Source: Methanocella_A sp049676595 (GTDB taxonomy: Archaea > Halobacteriota > Methanocellia > Methanocellales > Methanocellaceae). Taken from it: a stretch of 64,000 nt of DNA. The DNA lies in NCBI RefSeq assembly GCF_049676595.1, contig NZ_CP187259.1, positions 3,286,001 to 3,350,000 of the forward strand, read 5' to 3'. The position numbers were made by a program, and so were the translations under genes. Shown one piece after another: positions 33,334 through 42,213 of this stretch; position 1 is the stretch's first letter, and each line of letters starts with the position of its first letter. The notes under the pieces are model-generated. The model was not told the origin of the DNA, ran no database searches, and saw only the letters and a program-made list of their open reading frames with translations.

Positions 33334-33858
33334 CTATTTTTCCCAGAACTGGTTGGTCACCAGAGAGATAGACCATGGTCTGATCTTGTCGTTGACGTAC
33401 TCCGGATCGTTGCCCCAGTGGACAGTAACGCTAAAGGTCATGGCACGGAGATACTCGTACCTGGGCAAGGAGACGAGCACGTCGGTCTGGCTGCCTGCAG
33501 GGATGAAGCCTGCGGATACCGAGCTAGATCTTAGTACTTCGTCTGCTACGGGGTCCTCCACCTTATAGGTGAAGCGGACACTGGGTATATCGGTGGTTCC
33601 CGTGTTCGTGAGAGTCAGTACCAGGTTTTCTAGTTGTTGACCGTCAGACGTCTGATTAGAGGTGACTTCTATGAGGGCCGCGCTGATCTGAGAGTCGGAT
33701 ATCTGTGCTCTGGGCGTGGCCGTGTTAGAAACGGTGGGGGGTGCAGCCGTAGATGAGGCAGGCGTCGTAGCGGGCATCGCCCCGAACTCGATGCAGCCGG
33801 AGACAGTGACGATGGCAGCCGCGAGTAAAAGAATTACAAGCACCCGATGAGCACGCAT
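33334..33858 (-). CDS. Lipoprotein of a three-member paralogous group
   Basis: About 174 residues from MRAHRVLV (ATG at 33858). The longer frame to 33993 overlaps the neighbouring gene and its N-terminus is not a signal. Lipobox TVSGC at about 21. A Thr/Pro/Ala linker precedes a CARDB/FxLD-like beta domain: VLTLTNTGTTDIPSVRFTYKV, MTFSVTVHWGNDPEYVNDKIRPW. The last segment is nearly repeated in the 33993 gene (VYWGRDPAYVNDETRPW). It is an extracellular membrane-anchored protein of unknown role. Confidence 0.75.
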   Translation of the reverse strand: MRAHRVLVILLLAAAIVTVSGCIEFGAMPATTPASSTAAPPTVSNTATPRAQISDSQISAALIEVTSNQTSDGQQLENLVLTLTNTGTTDIPSVRFTYKVEDPVADEVLRSSSVSAGFIPAGSQTDVLVSLPRYEYLRAMTFSVTVHWGNDPEYVNDKIRPWSISLVTNQFWEK

Positions 33859-33992
33859 GATAATACCTACCCGGTGATCACACGCACGCACAAGCATATA
33901 TTTGTTGCTTTCTCCTGAGCCATAAGTGCCCGGAATGCTCGCCGGAAGTCCGGCGAGTTCGGCGGCATGTCGAGCGGCAGCCCGGTATCGCA

Positions 33993-34502
33993 CTACCAGT
34001 ACGGGTTAGTTGCCAGCGAGATAACCCATGGCCTGGTTTCGTCGTTGACGTAAGCCGGGTCTCTGCCCCAGTAGACGTTGACGCTCAGGGTCATAGTGTT
34101 GACAAAGGCGTGCGGGGGTAACTGTACGCTGACAGTGGCCTCTTTGCCAGCTTTAATGTTGCCTGCGGGTGCCGTGCCTGAGTATAGTGCCGTACCAGTC
34201 GGAGTGTCCTTGGCTTTGACGCTGATGCCTACGTTGCTAACGTCGGTAGTCCCGGTATTCTTCAGGGTCAGGGTAATGTTCTCCGCCTGCGTCATGTTCG
34301 CGGTGCGATCGTAGTCGACCTTCGACAGGGTGACAGTGATCTGAGAACTGGGCACCTGAGCTCCCGGAATAGCGTATGATGACGGGCCCGACGTGGGAGT
34401 GGCGGTCGCGGGAGTGTAGCTGTTTTCACCGAACTCTATGCAGCCGGAGACGGCGACGATGAAAGCTATTAAAAAGATGAAAAGCGTCCCGCAATACCTC
34501 AT
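33993..34502 (-). CDS. Lipoprotein paralogue of the 33334 gene
   Basis: About 169 residues from ATG 34502. Signal peptide with lipobox VSGC near 20, linker of Thr/Pro/Ser, and a beta domain with ITLTLKNTGTTDVSNVGISV. The C-terminus VYWGRDPAYVNDETRPWVISLATNPYW is clearly homologous to the neighbouring lipoprotein. Several N-glycosylation sequons. The pair likely arose by tandem duplication. Confidence 0.75.
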   Translation of the reverse strand: MRYCGTLFIFLIAFIVAVSGCIEFGENSYTPATATPTSGPSSYAIPGAQVPSSQITVTLSKVDYDRTANMTQAENITLTLKNTGTTDVSNVGISVKAKDTPTGTALYSGTAPAGNIKAGKEATVSVQLPPHAFVNTMTLSVNVYWGRDPAYVNDETRPWVISLATNPYW

Positions 34503-34549
34503 CAGAATACCCATGAGATAGACGCCTGTATATGCATAAATTTATTGCT

Positions 34550-35032
34550 TTACGGTAACCGGGCCTTGCCGCTGATCTCGACGACGATGATCTCGACGAC
34601 GCACGTCTCTTCGATCGCTTCGGCAGACATCTCCCCGTATTTCCGGCCTTTTGCGTACTTGTCCATCAAAACTTGCAGTATATGCTTCTTCCGGGCATGG
34701 TCTTCGACTATTGCGGCGTTGCCGTTAGCGATGACGCTGCGGTAAAACGTGCCACTCGCGCAGGGCTTATCAGAGACGATGGTTATCTCGATGGCTTCGT
34801 CGGCCTCGAAGCATACGGCCGGATTCCTGCGCAGGTTGTCCAGCTTTTTCCCTTCAAGAGCGCAGTGCACGTATATCCGCCCTTCCTCGAAGGCGAAGTG
34901 CAGCGGGAGCACGTACGGTGTGCCATCGGGATTGATCGTCGCCATCCGCCCTACTGGTGCACTGTTCATAAAATCGGTGATGGCGTCCAGGGACATGCCC
35001 CGGCGCTTGCGGTCGCTGGATACCAGTTTCAT
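34550..35032 (-). CDS. Pyridoxamine 5'-phosphate oxidase-like FMN-binding protein
   Basis: About 160 residues from MKLVSSDRKRRGM (ATG 35032). Split-barrel flavoprotein of the NimA type: MNSAPVGRMATINPDGTPYVLPLHFAFEEGRIYVHC near residues 22-57, GKKLDNLRRNPAVCFEAD at about 61-78, and SVIANGNAAIV near 100. It probably reduces a small molecule with bound FMN, substrate unknown. The tail is EIIVVEISGKARLP. It precedes the lipoprotein pair on the same strand. Confidence 0.8.
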   Translation of the reverse strand: MKLVSSDRKRRGMSLDAITDFMNSAPVGRMATINPDGTPYVLPLHFAFEEGRIYVHCALEGKKLDNLRRNPAVCFEADEAIEITIVSDKPCASGTFYRSVIANGNAAIVEDHARKKHILQVLMDKYAKGRKYGEMSAEAIEETCVVEIIVVEISGKARLP

Positions 35033-35157
35033 ACTGGTCAGCCTGTTGGCCGGCGGAAAAGATAAAAATACCGGCAATGGTTCTGGACGTTTGCTTACAG
35101 GTGCTCGATCAGATAACGCGAGGTATAACTATCCAGAAAATTTTCGTGTGAGTGCCC

Positions 35158-35368
35158 GTACCGTTTACACGAAGTACGCGAAGTACACGAAGTACTCGAA
35201 GTTCGATCAAAAGGCTGACTGTAGCTTGATCTTATGATATAACTTTGCGTATAGTCATTATTGAAACTAATAGTACGGTCCGGCAGTCAACCAGACCTGC
35301 CGGACCGTACTAAAAGTTTCACAAAGGACTATACTTCGTGTACCTTGTGTACTTCGTGTAAACGGTAC
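35158..35368 (+). repeat. GTAC element, copy B, interrupted by an 84-bp hairpin
   Basis: Starts GTACCGTTTACACGAAGTAC and ends with its complement CTTCGTGTAAACGGTAC at 35368. Without the insertion at 35250-35333 it is 127 bp, close to copies A and C. The core GGCTGACTGTAGCTTGATC is similar to copy D. It has the same orientation as A. Confidence 0.88.
35250..35333. mobile_element. 84-bp hairpin insertion (MITE-like)
   Basis: Terminal inverted repeats of 37 bases. The left starts TATAGTCATTATTGAAACTA and the right ends TTTCACAAAGGACTATA, with about six mismatches and a 10-base loop (TCAACCAGAC). It interrupts GTAC copy B exactly where copies A and C read CTTCGCGTACTT, so it entered an older repeat. 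The arm ACGGTCCGGCA with GAAAC upstream also occurs at 1433-1494. Confidence 0.75.
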
Positions 35369-35402
35369 TGGAGCGTTTAATAAGATCAAGAGATGATTTT
35401 CC

Positions 35403-35921
35403 TTAAGGTCTAAGGAGGCCGACCAGCGTGAAGGGCTTCTTGTAAGTACTGTTGAACTCTACCTTCTCGCCCCAGTAGACCTTGATGTCGGCGGTCACGC
35501 TGTAGGCTTCCCGGTGTTCGGGGGTGGTGAACTGGTACGAAACCTGACTGTTGGCGGGAATAGTGCCGATCAGATACACGTCGCTGAAAAATTCGATGCC
35601 GCTGCGGAGGTCTTTTTCCTTGAAGTTGAAGCCCACGTTGGTCGCGGGCGAGTCGCCGATGTTCTCGAAGGTCAGCGTGAAGTTCTCCGCCTGCAGCTCA
35701 GGATCCCTCGCCCCGGCAAGCTCAACCGTAGCGTTGACCAGCCGCACCTGCGTGCCATACTGCGTGCCGATGGTGATCGGATCCTCGGTCGGCGAAACCG
35801 TAGGTACCGCAGTAACTGGTACAGCAGTAGGAGTCGACGATACAGCCCCCGGAAACACGCAGCCAGAGAGCGCCACCATGGCGACAAGCACCGTTATTAG
35901 GATTAATTGCCAGAGCTTCAT
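35403..35921 (-). CDS. Lipoprotein, third paralogue
   Basis: About 172 residues from MKLWQLIL (ATG 35921). Lipobox ALSGC near 21, a Thr/Pro linker, and a beta domain with LTFENIGDSPATNVGFNFKEKD that parallels LTLKNTGTTDVSNVGISVKAKD of the 33993 gene. The end VYWGEKVEFNSTYKKPFTLVG also parallels VYWGRDPAYVNDETRPWVIS. It is separated from the other two lipoproteins by the FMN-binding gene and GTAC copy B. Confidence 0.72.
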   Translation of the reverse strand: MKLWQLILITVLVAMVALSGCVFPGAVSSTPTAVPVTAVPTVSPTEDPITIGTQYGTQVRLVNATVELAGARDPELQAENFTLTFENIGDSPATNVGFNFKEKDLRSGIEFFSDVYLIGTIPANSQVSYQFTTPEHREAYSVTADIKVYWGEKVEFNSTYKKPFTLVGLLRP

Positions 35922-36002
35922 CGATAACACAGGTGAGAATAGATCAAATACCTGCGTTTAAACTTGCTGGTACCTGGGAACTACCATAAAAGTCAGATAA
36001 TT

Positions 36003-36617
36003 AACCACGGCGGCACGGCGACACAAAGACAGTAAGATCCACGACCAGTCGGATGGTAAATGAAACCACGGCGGCACGGCGACACAAAGACAGTAAGATC
36101 CACGACCAGTCGGATGGTAAATGAAACCACGGCGGCACGGCGACACAAAGACAGTAAGATCCACGACCAGTCGGATGGTAAATGAAACCACGGCGGCACG
36201 GCGACACGGAGACAGTAAGATCCACGACCAGTCGGATGGTAAATGAAACCACGGCGGCACGGCGACACAAAGACAGTGGCGAACCAGTATGATTGAACTC
36301 CTTTTTATGTCCACGGCGACACAAAGACAGAGCATTAACCAAAAGCTTACTATCGAATCATTTCAGCCTGACATTCGTTCAATAGCCTGAAGGAAGCGAA
36401 ACATATTTATCTCCGTGCAGTCGGCCCGCCGTGCCGCCGTGGATCAATAAAAAAAGAGAGTCTTGCTATTCGGGTACGATCGTCGCCGTGCCGCCGTGCC
36501 GCCGTGGTTTAACTAACCCTCCTGCTATCGTATCTCGCGTTATCGCCGTGCCGCCGTGCCGCCGTGGTTAGAACATTTGTTTTCCATTTGTCAGAATGAG
36601 GAGCCGTGCCGCCGTGG
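36003..36617. repeat. CACGGCGG inverted repeat, copy 2, with 61-bp tandem units
   Basis: Five direct units start at 36003, 36064, 36125, 36186 and 36247, exactly 61 bases apart and almost identical for the first four. Each opens AACCACGGCGGCACGGCGAC and contains GATCCACGACCAGTCGGATG. The right side has mirrored CCGTGCCGCCGTGG motifs at about 36425-36445, 36483-36505, 36546-36568 and 36602-36617. The middle segment (GCATTAACCAAAAGC) and GGATCAATAAAAA are shared with copy 1 at 19359. Open frames on the minus strand here only mirror the repeat. Confidence 0.9.
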
Positions 36618-36641
36618 GTATATTTCCGTATGATCCCCGAC

Positions 36642-37961
36642 TTACGCTCCCGGTGTGACGCGCATCTCTTTCACCCTCACCGTCGGCGAGATTATCGCCC
36701 CGGTGGGCCGGTCGTCTTTGCCCATGCCGTCGATCTTTTTCAACAGCTCGAACACGTTGCCGCTGAGCATTAACGACTTGACGGGCCTGGCCATGGCGCC
36801 GTTCTCCACGACGAAGGCGTTGCGGCACTCGACGGAGAAGTCGCCGGTGATGGGGTTGGCGGTGTGGGCGCCGATCACGGAGTTGACGTAGATGCCCTTC
36901 GGGGTCTCTTTGATCACGTCGCTCCTGGGGAACTCGAACAGCACGTTGCGGGCGCCGACTTTGGGTGGGGCGCTGTACGACCCACGGACTGCGTTGCCGG
37001 TCGATTCCCTGCCTTCCTTGGCTGCGGTGTATGAGTTATACAGGAAGGATGTGAGTGTTCCGTCGGTGACTATCGAAGTCCGCCTGGAGGGCACACCTTC
37101 GTCGTCAGACCTCGATGTTCCGAGCCCGCCTGCCAGCAGGCCGTCGTCGACGATCGAAAGGCCCTCTACTGCAATCTTTTCGCCGATCCTGCCCGCGAGG
37201 CCGGAGCGCCCTTTCTGGACATTCTCCGCGCTTACCGACGACAGCAGGGTGGATTCGAGGAGGTCGCCGAAGGCGAAAGGCCCGAGCAGGATGTCGCTCG
37301 TCTGTTCGGTCACGTGCGACGAGCCCAGCGAGTCCCGGGCGAGCTTCGCTGCCCGACGGCCGACCGAGCTTAGATCGAGGTTTAACGATCGGGCCACATC
37401 GTATTCGAAGCCTGTCGAGACCTGATCGCCGTCCTTGATGATCACGTCCACGTAGCCCATGACTACGGTCTCCCGGTCTTCGACCAGAACCCCGTTTGAG
37501 TTAGCTATGACGCTGTCGCTCACCACGCTGGAGAACTTGGCCGCCGTAACGGAAGCGCCTTTATCCTCTTTCGCTGCCTTGATCATGCCCGCCGCCAGGT
37601 CGACACACTGGTCGAGGCCGATATCGGCCACTTGCTGATCATAGATGCCGGTGACGCCCGGATAGTTCCCGGGCTTGAGGGGCATGCCTTTCAGTGCCGG
37701 ATCCTTCGGCCTGGCCTTTGCGCAGACGATGGCGGCTTTGACCGCGTCCTCGAACTTGAACGGGTCGTTAGAGGAAGAATAACCTTCTGCCCCGCCGACG
37801 ATGACCCGGATGCCCGCGCCTTCGGACAGGCTCTCTTCGGCGTGGCCCAGCTCGCCGTGCTCCGTCTCGACGGTGATCACTTTGCCCGAGGACGCGTAGA
37901 CTTCCGCGTCGCTCGCTCCCAGCCTGATCGCCAGGTCGACTAATTTTTTGGCGTCGATCAT
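36642..37961 (-). CDS. pmbA: TldD/PmbA-family protein, PmbA-like subunit
   Basis: About 439 residues from MIDAKKLVDL (ATG at 37961). By family it partners TldD in a heterodimeric metalloprotease that processes small peptides. It lacks the zinc-binding HExxxH motif, as expected for this subunit, but keeps the PmbA-type C-terminus (TGDFSVECRNAFVVENG, GNVFELLKKIDGMGKDD). The start overlaps the stop of tldD by four bases (ATGA). The C-terminal residues lie just beside the CACGGCGG repeat. Confidence 0.9.
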   Translation of the reverse strand: MIDAKKLVDLAIRLGASDAEVYASSGKVITVETEHGELGHAEESLSEGAGIRVIVGGAEGYSSSNDPFKFEDAVKAAIVCAKARPKDPALKGMPLKPGNYPGVTGIYDQQVADIGLDQCVDLAAGMIKAAKEDKGASVTAAKFSSVVSDSVIANSNGVLVEDRETVVMGYVDVIIKDGDQVSTGFEYDVARSLNLDLSSVGRRAAKLARDSLGSSHVTEQTSDILLGPFAFGDLLESTLLSSVSAENVQKGRSGLAGRIGEKIAVEGLSIVDDGLLAGGLGTSRSDDEGVPSRRTSIVTDGTLTSFLYNSYTAAKEGRESTGNAVRGSYSAPPKVGARNVLFEFPRSDVIKETPKGIYVNSVIGAHTANPITGDFSVECRNAFVVENGAMARPVKSLMLSGNVFELLKKIDGMGKDDRPTGAIISPTVRVKEMRVTPGA

Positions 37962-39292
37962 GATGACCCTCCTACCACAGCGTCCTTTATGAGAATGTGT
38001 GGGGACCCGTCGCCGACGGCGACTCCCTGGCCGGCTTTGCCGCACCGGCCCGAGTGGAAGTCCAGGTCGTTGCCCACCCGGACGATGTTGTTGAGCGTCT
38101 TCAGCGTGTTGCCGGAGAGGGAGACATCCCGGATGATATCGCCGAGCTTACCGTCTTTAACAAGATAGCCGATCACCGCGTTGAACTGGAACACGCCTTC
38201 CCCAGTGTTCACCTGGCCGCCCCGGGAGCCTTTCAGGTAGATGCCGTTCACGCCTTCGAATACCTCGTCTTTGGTGAGCTCGCCGTTGTCGATGAAGGTG
38301 TTGCTCATCCGCACAACCGGCCGCGCCAGGCCTCCGGCCCGGGCGTTGCCCGGGGTACCGCCGAGTTTCGCCGCTGTCTCCCGGGAGTTCAGGTAAGCCT
38401 TCATGACGCCCTTTTCGATGAGCGTCTTCGAATGAGAGGGCACACCCTCGCTATCGTAAGGATAGTAGCCGTACTTCAGCAGCGTCGGATCGTCCTTCAC
38501 CGTCACCAGCTCACTGCCGATCTGCTGGCCTATCCGGCCCTCGAGGCACGAGTCCCCGTCCAGGACCGTATCTGCCTCTGACGCGTGGCCGACTGCCTCG
38601 TGGATAAAGACGCCTGCCAGCTCGGGGTCACAAACCACGTCGAATTTCCCCGACGGGGCATGCTTCGCCGACAGCAGAGCGTAGGCCTCGTCCACGGCTT
38701 CCCGGGCCAGCTCGAGAGGATTGCACTGGTCGAAGATCTCGAACCCTCCCACGTTGAAGTAGCTCCTTCTGCCGACCTGCAAGGCGCTGCCTTCTCCTGC
38801 CACAGCCGTGCAGCTAAACCCGGTCCGGTACGTGTCGTACTCGATCCGCTCGCCGGCGGAAGTGTAGTGGATGTTGTGAGAGTAAGCCTCGGAGTAGTTC
38901 AGGCGGGTGCTCTTGATGAGGCCTTTCTTGTCCTGCTCCCGCATGGCATCCTCGATGGATTTGAGCAGGTCCTGCTTCTGCGACATAGAAACGTCGCCCG
39001 GGTTCTTCTTTACCCGGTATACCTCCTTGACCGTCCTCGGGATCGGCGCCATCTCGATCTTCTTCCGGGGGTTGATCCGGTCCAGCCGCTTAGCCAGCTC
39101 CACCGCCGTCTCGATCGCCTCTTTTGCCTTTTTTGGATCGTCGGCAGTAGTAAAGCCGTAAGATCCTCCGACTATTGCCCGGGCTGCCGCACCCGAAACG
39201 AAGTGAGTGGAGATCTCGTCGATCTCCCCGTTGTCGTACACGATGGCGGTCGTGTAGCCGTGCATCTCCCGGACGTCAAAAAAATCGGACAT
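37958..39292 (-). CDS. tldD: TldD-family metalloprotease subunit
   Basis: About 444 residues from MSDFFDV (ATG 39292), preceded by GGTGATCAC. The zinc-binding motif HEAVGHASE lies near residue 229. Other family segments are FSCTAVAGEG, DSEGVPSHSKTLIEKG and GGQVNTGEGVFQFN. TldD/PmbA (TldE) complexes degrade unfolded or modified peptides (established for bacterial TldD/E). Substrate here is unknown. It is in an operon with pmbA. Confidence 0.92.
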   Translation of the reverse strand: MSDFFDVREMHGYTTAIVYDNGEIDEISTHFVSGAAARAIVGGSYGFTTADDPKKAKEAIETAVELAKRLDRINPRKKIEMAPIPRTVKEVYRVKKNPGDVSMSQKQDLLKSIEDAMREQDKKGLIKSTRLNYSEAYSHNIHYTSAGERIEYDTYRTGFSCTAVAGEGSALQVGRRSYFNVGGFEIFDQCNPLELAREAVDEAYALLSAKHAPSGKFDVVCDPELAGVFIHEAVGHASEADTVLDGDSCLEGRIGQQIGSELVTVKDDPTLLKYGYYPYDSEGVPSHSKTLIEKGVMKAYLNSRETAAKLGGTPGNARAGGLARPVVRMSNTFIDNGELTKDEVFEGVNGIYLKGSRGGQVNTGEGVFQFNAVIGYLVKDGKLGDIIRDVSLSGNTLKTLNNIVRVGNDLDFHSGRCGKAGQGVAVGDGSPHILIKDAVVGGSS

Positions 39293-39412
39293 GTGATCAC
39301 CGAAAATCAACTATAGCTATATGGTTTAAGGTTCTAGCTGGTGCATTTATATGCATTTCTACTTAAATGAATGAAAAGTAGTAAAGTGGGTTTAAGTACA
39401 TATGCTTGCTCA

Positions 39413-39838
39413 TTAGGGGCTGGAGAATGTGCCCAGGTACCCGAACGGATTCAGCACTCCGGTAGTTATTCTAATGCTCACGTTCACGGCGGCCGGGCCC
39501 GGGTTCTCGACAGTATACCCGGTAAACAGCGGGCTTCCGAAGGTCGAGTTACCGCCGGTCATACCATATGCCTGACTGCTGCCGAATAGGTTCCGGTGTG
39601 ACAGGCATACCGGCGACTCAGTCTCGACAATCTGGACATTCACCCAGCCGGGAGGCAGATCATAAGCCTTCTGGCCGCCGGGGGGTAGCAGGAACGTCTC
39701 GTCGACCATAGTTTTTTCGCCGACGGAGGTTAATAACATAAAGATAACGCTGATGGCCAGTAGTAGAAGTATAGTGTAGAGCGTATAAACGTAAAGAGAT
39801 GACCATCGGACCATTATCTTGAGATAAGTTTTAGTCAT
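39413..39838 (-). CDS. Single-helix exported protein, unknown
   Basis: 141 residues with one membrane helix (about 18-40) and an extracellular part of about 100 residues with TVENPGPAAVNVSIRITTG near the end, a pattern of beta strands. No family recognised. A Pro/Gly-rich C-terminus (GYLGTFSSP). The ATG at 39838 is close to GTAC copy C. Confidence 0.6.
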   Translation of the reverse strand: MTKTYLKIMVRWSSLYVYTLYTILLLLAISVIFMLLTSVGEKTMVDETFLLPPGGQKAYDLPPGWVNVQIVETESPVCLSHRNLFGSSQAYGMTGGNSTFGSPLFTGYTVENPGPAAVNVSIRITTGVLNPFGYLGTFSSP

Positions 39839-39862
39839 TCTTAAATTTTTTTGGAAAGACAG

Positions 39863-39992
39863 GTACCGTTTACACGAAGTACTCGAGGTACGCGAAGTAC
39901 ACGAAGTTTTACGATAAGATCATTTTCCAGCATGCCGTTTTTACCGTACTTTGAGTACTTCGCGTACCTCGCGTACTTCGTGTAAATGGTAC
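39863..39992 (-). repeat. 130-bp GTAC element, copy C (reverse orientation)
   Basis: Same length as copy A but inverted: its core CAGCATGCCGTTTTTACCGT is the complement of copy A's core. Ends are GTACCGTTTACACGAAGTAC and CTTCGTGTAAATGGTAC. Two orientations argue that the family is mobile, not a positional feature. Confidence 0.9.
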
Positions 39993-40194
39993 GGGCAATC
40001 GTGCAAAACATTTCAGTAACGACTATATAATGCCATTATTATCGCTTGAAATAATACTGGATAGCAGGATATCAGTCTGAACTTATCTGATAAGAAGTCA
40101 GTTTTTAGTAGTGGCTTATCGAATCCGCACAATGGTTGGATATGCTGCGTTATGACGGCTGTTGTGGTAGAGAATTGAACACAGAAATAGTGAT
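39993..40194. other. Gene-free AT-rich stretch downstream of lonB
   Basis: About 200 bases without a supported gene. Two small ORFs on the minus strand here lack codon bias and no homology is recognised. The lonB terminator candidate follows at 40195. Confidence 0.4.
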
Positions 40195-40240
40195 ATAAAA
40201 AAGTTACTGCCCGCCTCACTCTTTGTTAGGTGGTGCGGGC
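40195..40240 (-). terminator. Hairpin terminator of lonB
   Basis: On the minus strand GCCCGC...GCGGGC forms a stem about 60 bases after the lonB stop, followed by an ACTTTTTTAT run. It fits a hairpin plus T-tract terminator. Confidence 0.5.
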
Positions 40241-40299
40241 CTTTGTTCCTTCTAGTACGGGAAAATCCTGGGCATGATGGCCCGGGACACATCCTCACG

Positions 40300-42213
40300 T
40301 TAGTGAGGGAGTGCCTTGTCGAAGATCCCAATGCCCATTTTATCGACACTAAAGTTTCTTATTTTGTCGATGAAGCTTTCCTTCTTCTTGCCGGTGAGGG
40401 CGTGTTCCAGGACTTCGCTGATGTTCGTGACCGGGATGATCTTGATCCGGTCCTTGTACATGTCCTCGATGAGCACGTCGCCCAAATTCGACTTCGGGAT
40501 GAGCACGGTCGTGATGCCTGCCAGGGCTGCTGCCTCGATCTTGTAGGTGACGCCGCCAATCGGCAGCACGTCGCCTCTGACTGACAGCGAGCCGGTCATG
40601 GCTACGCTCTGGTCGACCGGGATCTGCGAGATGGCGGAGATGACAGCCGTCGCGATGGAGACGGAGGCGCTGTCGCCTTCCACGCCTTCGTAGGTGCCTA
40701 CGAACTGGATGTGGACGTCCATGCCGGTGATGTCCTGGCCGGTGAACTTCTTGATGATGGCGCTCACATTCTGGACCGCCTCTTTGGCGATCTCCTGCAG
40801 TTTACCAGTCGCGTAGACGTGGCCTTCGGACTTGGACATGGCCGGGGTCACTTCTGCCACGATCGGGAGCACGACGCCTGCGTCGCCGCCCATGACTGCG
40901 AGGCCGTTGACTCTGCCGACTTCTTCGCCTGCCGCCTGGAACAGGCGGTAGTCCTTCCTTCTGTCGAGGTAGCTGTCGGTCAGCTGTTGTTCGACCGATC
41001 TGGAGATCCTCTTGGCCTTGAGCACGTGGTCTGCCGTCGTCAGCGCGGCACCTTCGGACCGGGCGATGTCGCCGGAGACTCTGACCAGTCCGCCGAGGTC
41101 TCTCAGCTTGAGGGTCAGGTGGCCCTTGCGGCCTGCACGGCGCATGGATTCCCTCAGGATCTCTTCCACTGCGGAGTGGTCGAAGTGGGGAATCTTGCCG
41201 TCGCGCAGGACTTCCTGGGCGACGAACCGGACTACTTTCTTCCGGTTCTCGATGCTGTCTTCCATCGAGTCGGTCATGAACAGCTCGTAACCGTAGCCCT
41301 TGATACGGCTGCGGAGTGCCGGGTGCATGCCTTCCATGGCGTCGAGGTTGCCTGCGAGTACCATGATGAAGTCACAGGGTACTACGTCGGTCTTGACCAT
41401 CGCGCCGGAAGACCTTTCCGACTGTCCAGTGATGGCGAACTTGCCTTCCTGGACGGCGGTCAGCAGGTGCTGCTGGCTCTCCATCCGGAGGGTGTTGATT
41501 TCGTCGATGAACAGGACGCCTTTGTGGGCCTTGTGGATGGCTCCTGCCTCCACGCGGTCGTGGGACGGCGTCTCGAGGCCGCCCGACTGGAAGGGGTCGT
41601 GCCTGACGTCGCCGAGCAGTGCGCCTGCGTGGGCGCCGGTGGCGTCGACGAACGGTGCTGTCGTCTTGCCCTGGTTGGACACGAGCAGCTTGGGGGTGAT
41701 GATAGTCTCCTTAGGAGTGACGTATCTTATGATTAGCAGTAACAGCAGCACGGCGATGATTGCCCACATGAACTGCTCCCTCATGTAGAACCATGCAAAT
41801 CCGAGGATTGCGAGCATAGCAACTACTATGATCAGGTTGCGGAGCTGAGCGTTCTTCTGAGCTTCCATCTTATGTGCGTTCACGATTTGCTTGCCTTTGC
41901 CCGCGGGGACGACCCGTACTTTCGGGTTGTTCGAGTCCTCGGGGTTGTGGTAGATCAGTACGTCCTGCAGTTCTTCCTTGGGCAACAGCTCTGCCATTGC
42001 CTTGGCGAGCATGGACTTACCAGTGCCTGGCGTGCCGATCATCATTACGTGGCGGCGCTGGCTGGCCGCCTTCTTGATGACCTCCACAGCATGCTCCTGG
42101 CCGATCACCTGATCGATGAGCCTGGTGGGGACCTCAATGTCGGCCGTGGATTTGAAATCCATGCCGCCGCAGAGATCGTCCTGCCGGGGTTCCATTTTTG
42201 TCTCGTCACTCAC
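40300..42213 (-). CDS. lonB: Membrane-bound ATP-dependent protease LonB
   Basis: About 637 residues from GTG 42213. This start is favoured because GGTGATC lies four bases upstream; the longest frame starts at 42246 (ATG). Walker A GTPGTGKS near residue 60 and Walker B LFIDEIN flank an insertion with two membrane helices (about 125-165). A C-terminal Lon protease domain has the catalytic Ser in EGDSASVSIA and Lys in VTYKIEAA. It should face the cytoplasm, degrading membrane and soluble proteins. It is the usual archaeal form. Confidence 0.95.
   Translation of the reverse strand: MSDETKMEPRQDDLCGGMDFKSTADIEVPTRLIDQVIGQEHAVEVIKKAASQRRHVMMIGTPGTGKSMLAKAMAELLPKEELQDVLIYHNPEDSNNPKVRVVPAGKGKQIVNAHKMEAQKNAQLRNLIIVVAMLAILGFAWFYMREQFMWAIIAVLLLLLIIRYVTPKETIITPKLLVSNQGKTTAPFVDATGAHAGALLGDVRHDPFQSGGLETPSHDRVEAGAIHKAHKGVLFIDEINTLRMESQQHLLTAVQEGKFAITGQSERSSGAMVKTDVVPCDFIMVLAGNLDAMEGMHPALRSRIKGYGYELFMTDSMEDSIENRKKVVRFVAQEVLRDGKIPHFDHSAVEEILRESMRRAGRKGHLTLKLRDLGGLVRVSGDIARSEGAALTTADHVLKAKRISRSVEQQLTDSYLDRRKDYRLFQAAGEEVGRVNGLAVMGGDAGVVLPIVAEVTPAMSKSEGHVYATGKLQEIAKEAVQNVSAIIKKFTGQDITGMDVHIQFVGTYEGVEGDSASVSIATAVISAISQIPVDQSVAMTGSLSVRGDVLPIGGVTYKIEAAALAGITTVLIPKSNLGDVLIEDMYKDRIKIIPVTNISEVLEHALTGKKKESFIDKIRNFSVDKMGIGIFDKALPH

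Noticed and set aside
36003..36307. Possible CRISPR array (61-bp period)
   Set aside because: The whole 61-bp unit is repeated, there are no variable spacers, and no cas gene is near.
35958..36342. Overlapping minus-strand ORFs rich in CRRAAVVSFTIR-like repeats
   Set aside because: They exactly follow the 61-bp tandem repeat in several frames and have no start signal or codon bias; they are a by-product of the repeat.
40013..40349. Two small minus-strand ORFs downstream of lonB
   Set aside because: Poor codon use, overlap with the terminator hairpin and lonB 3' end, and no signal.
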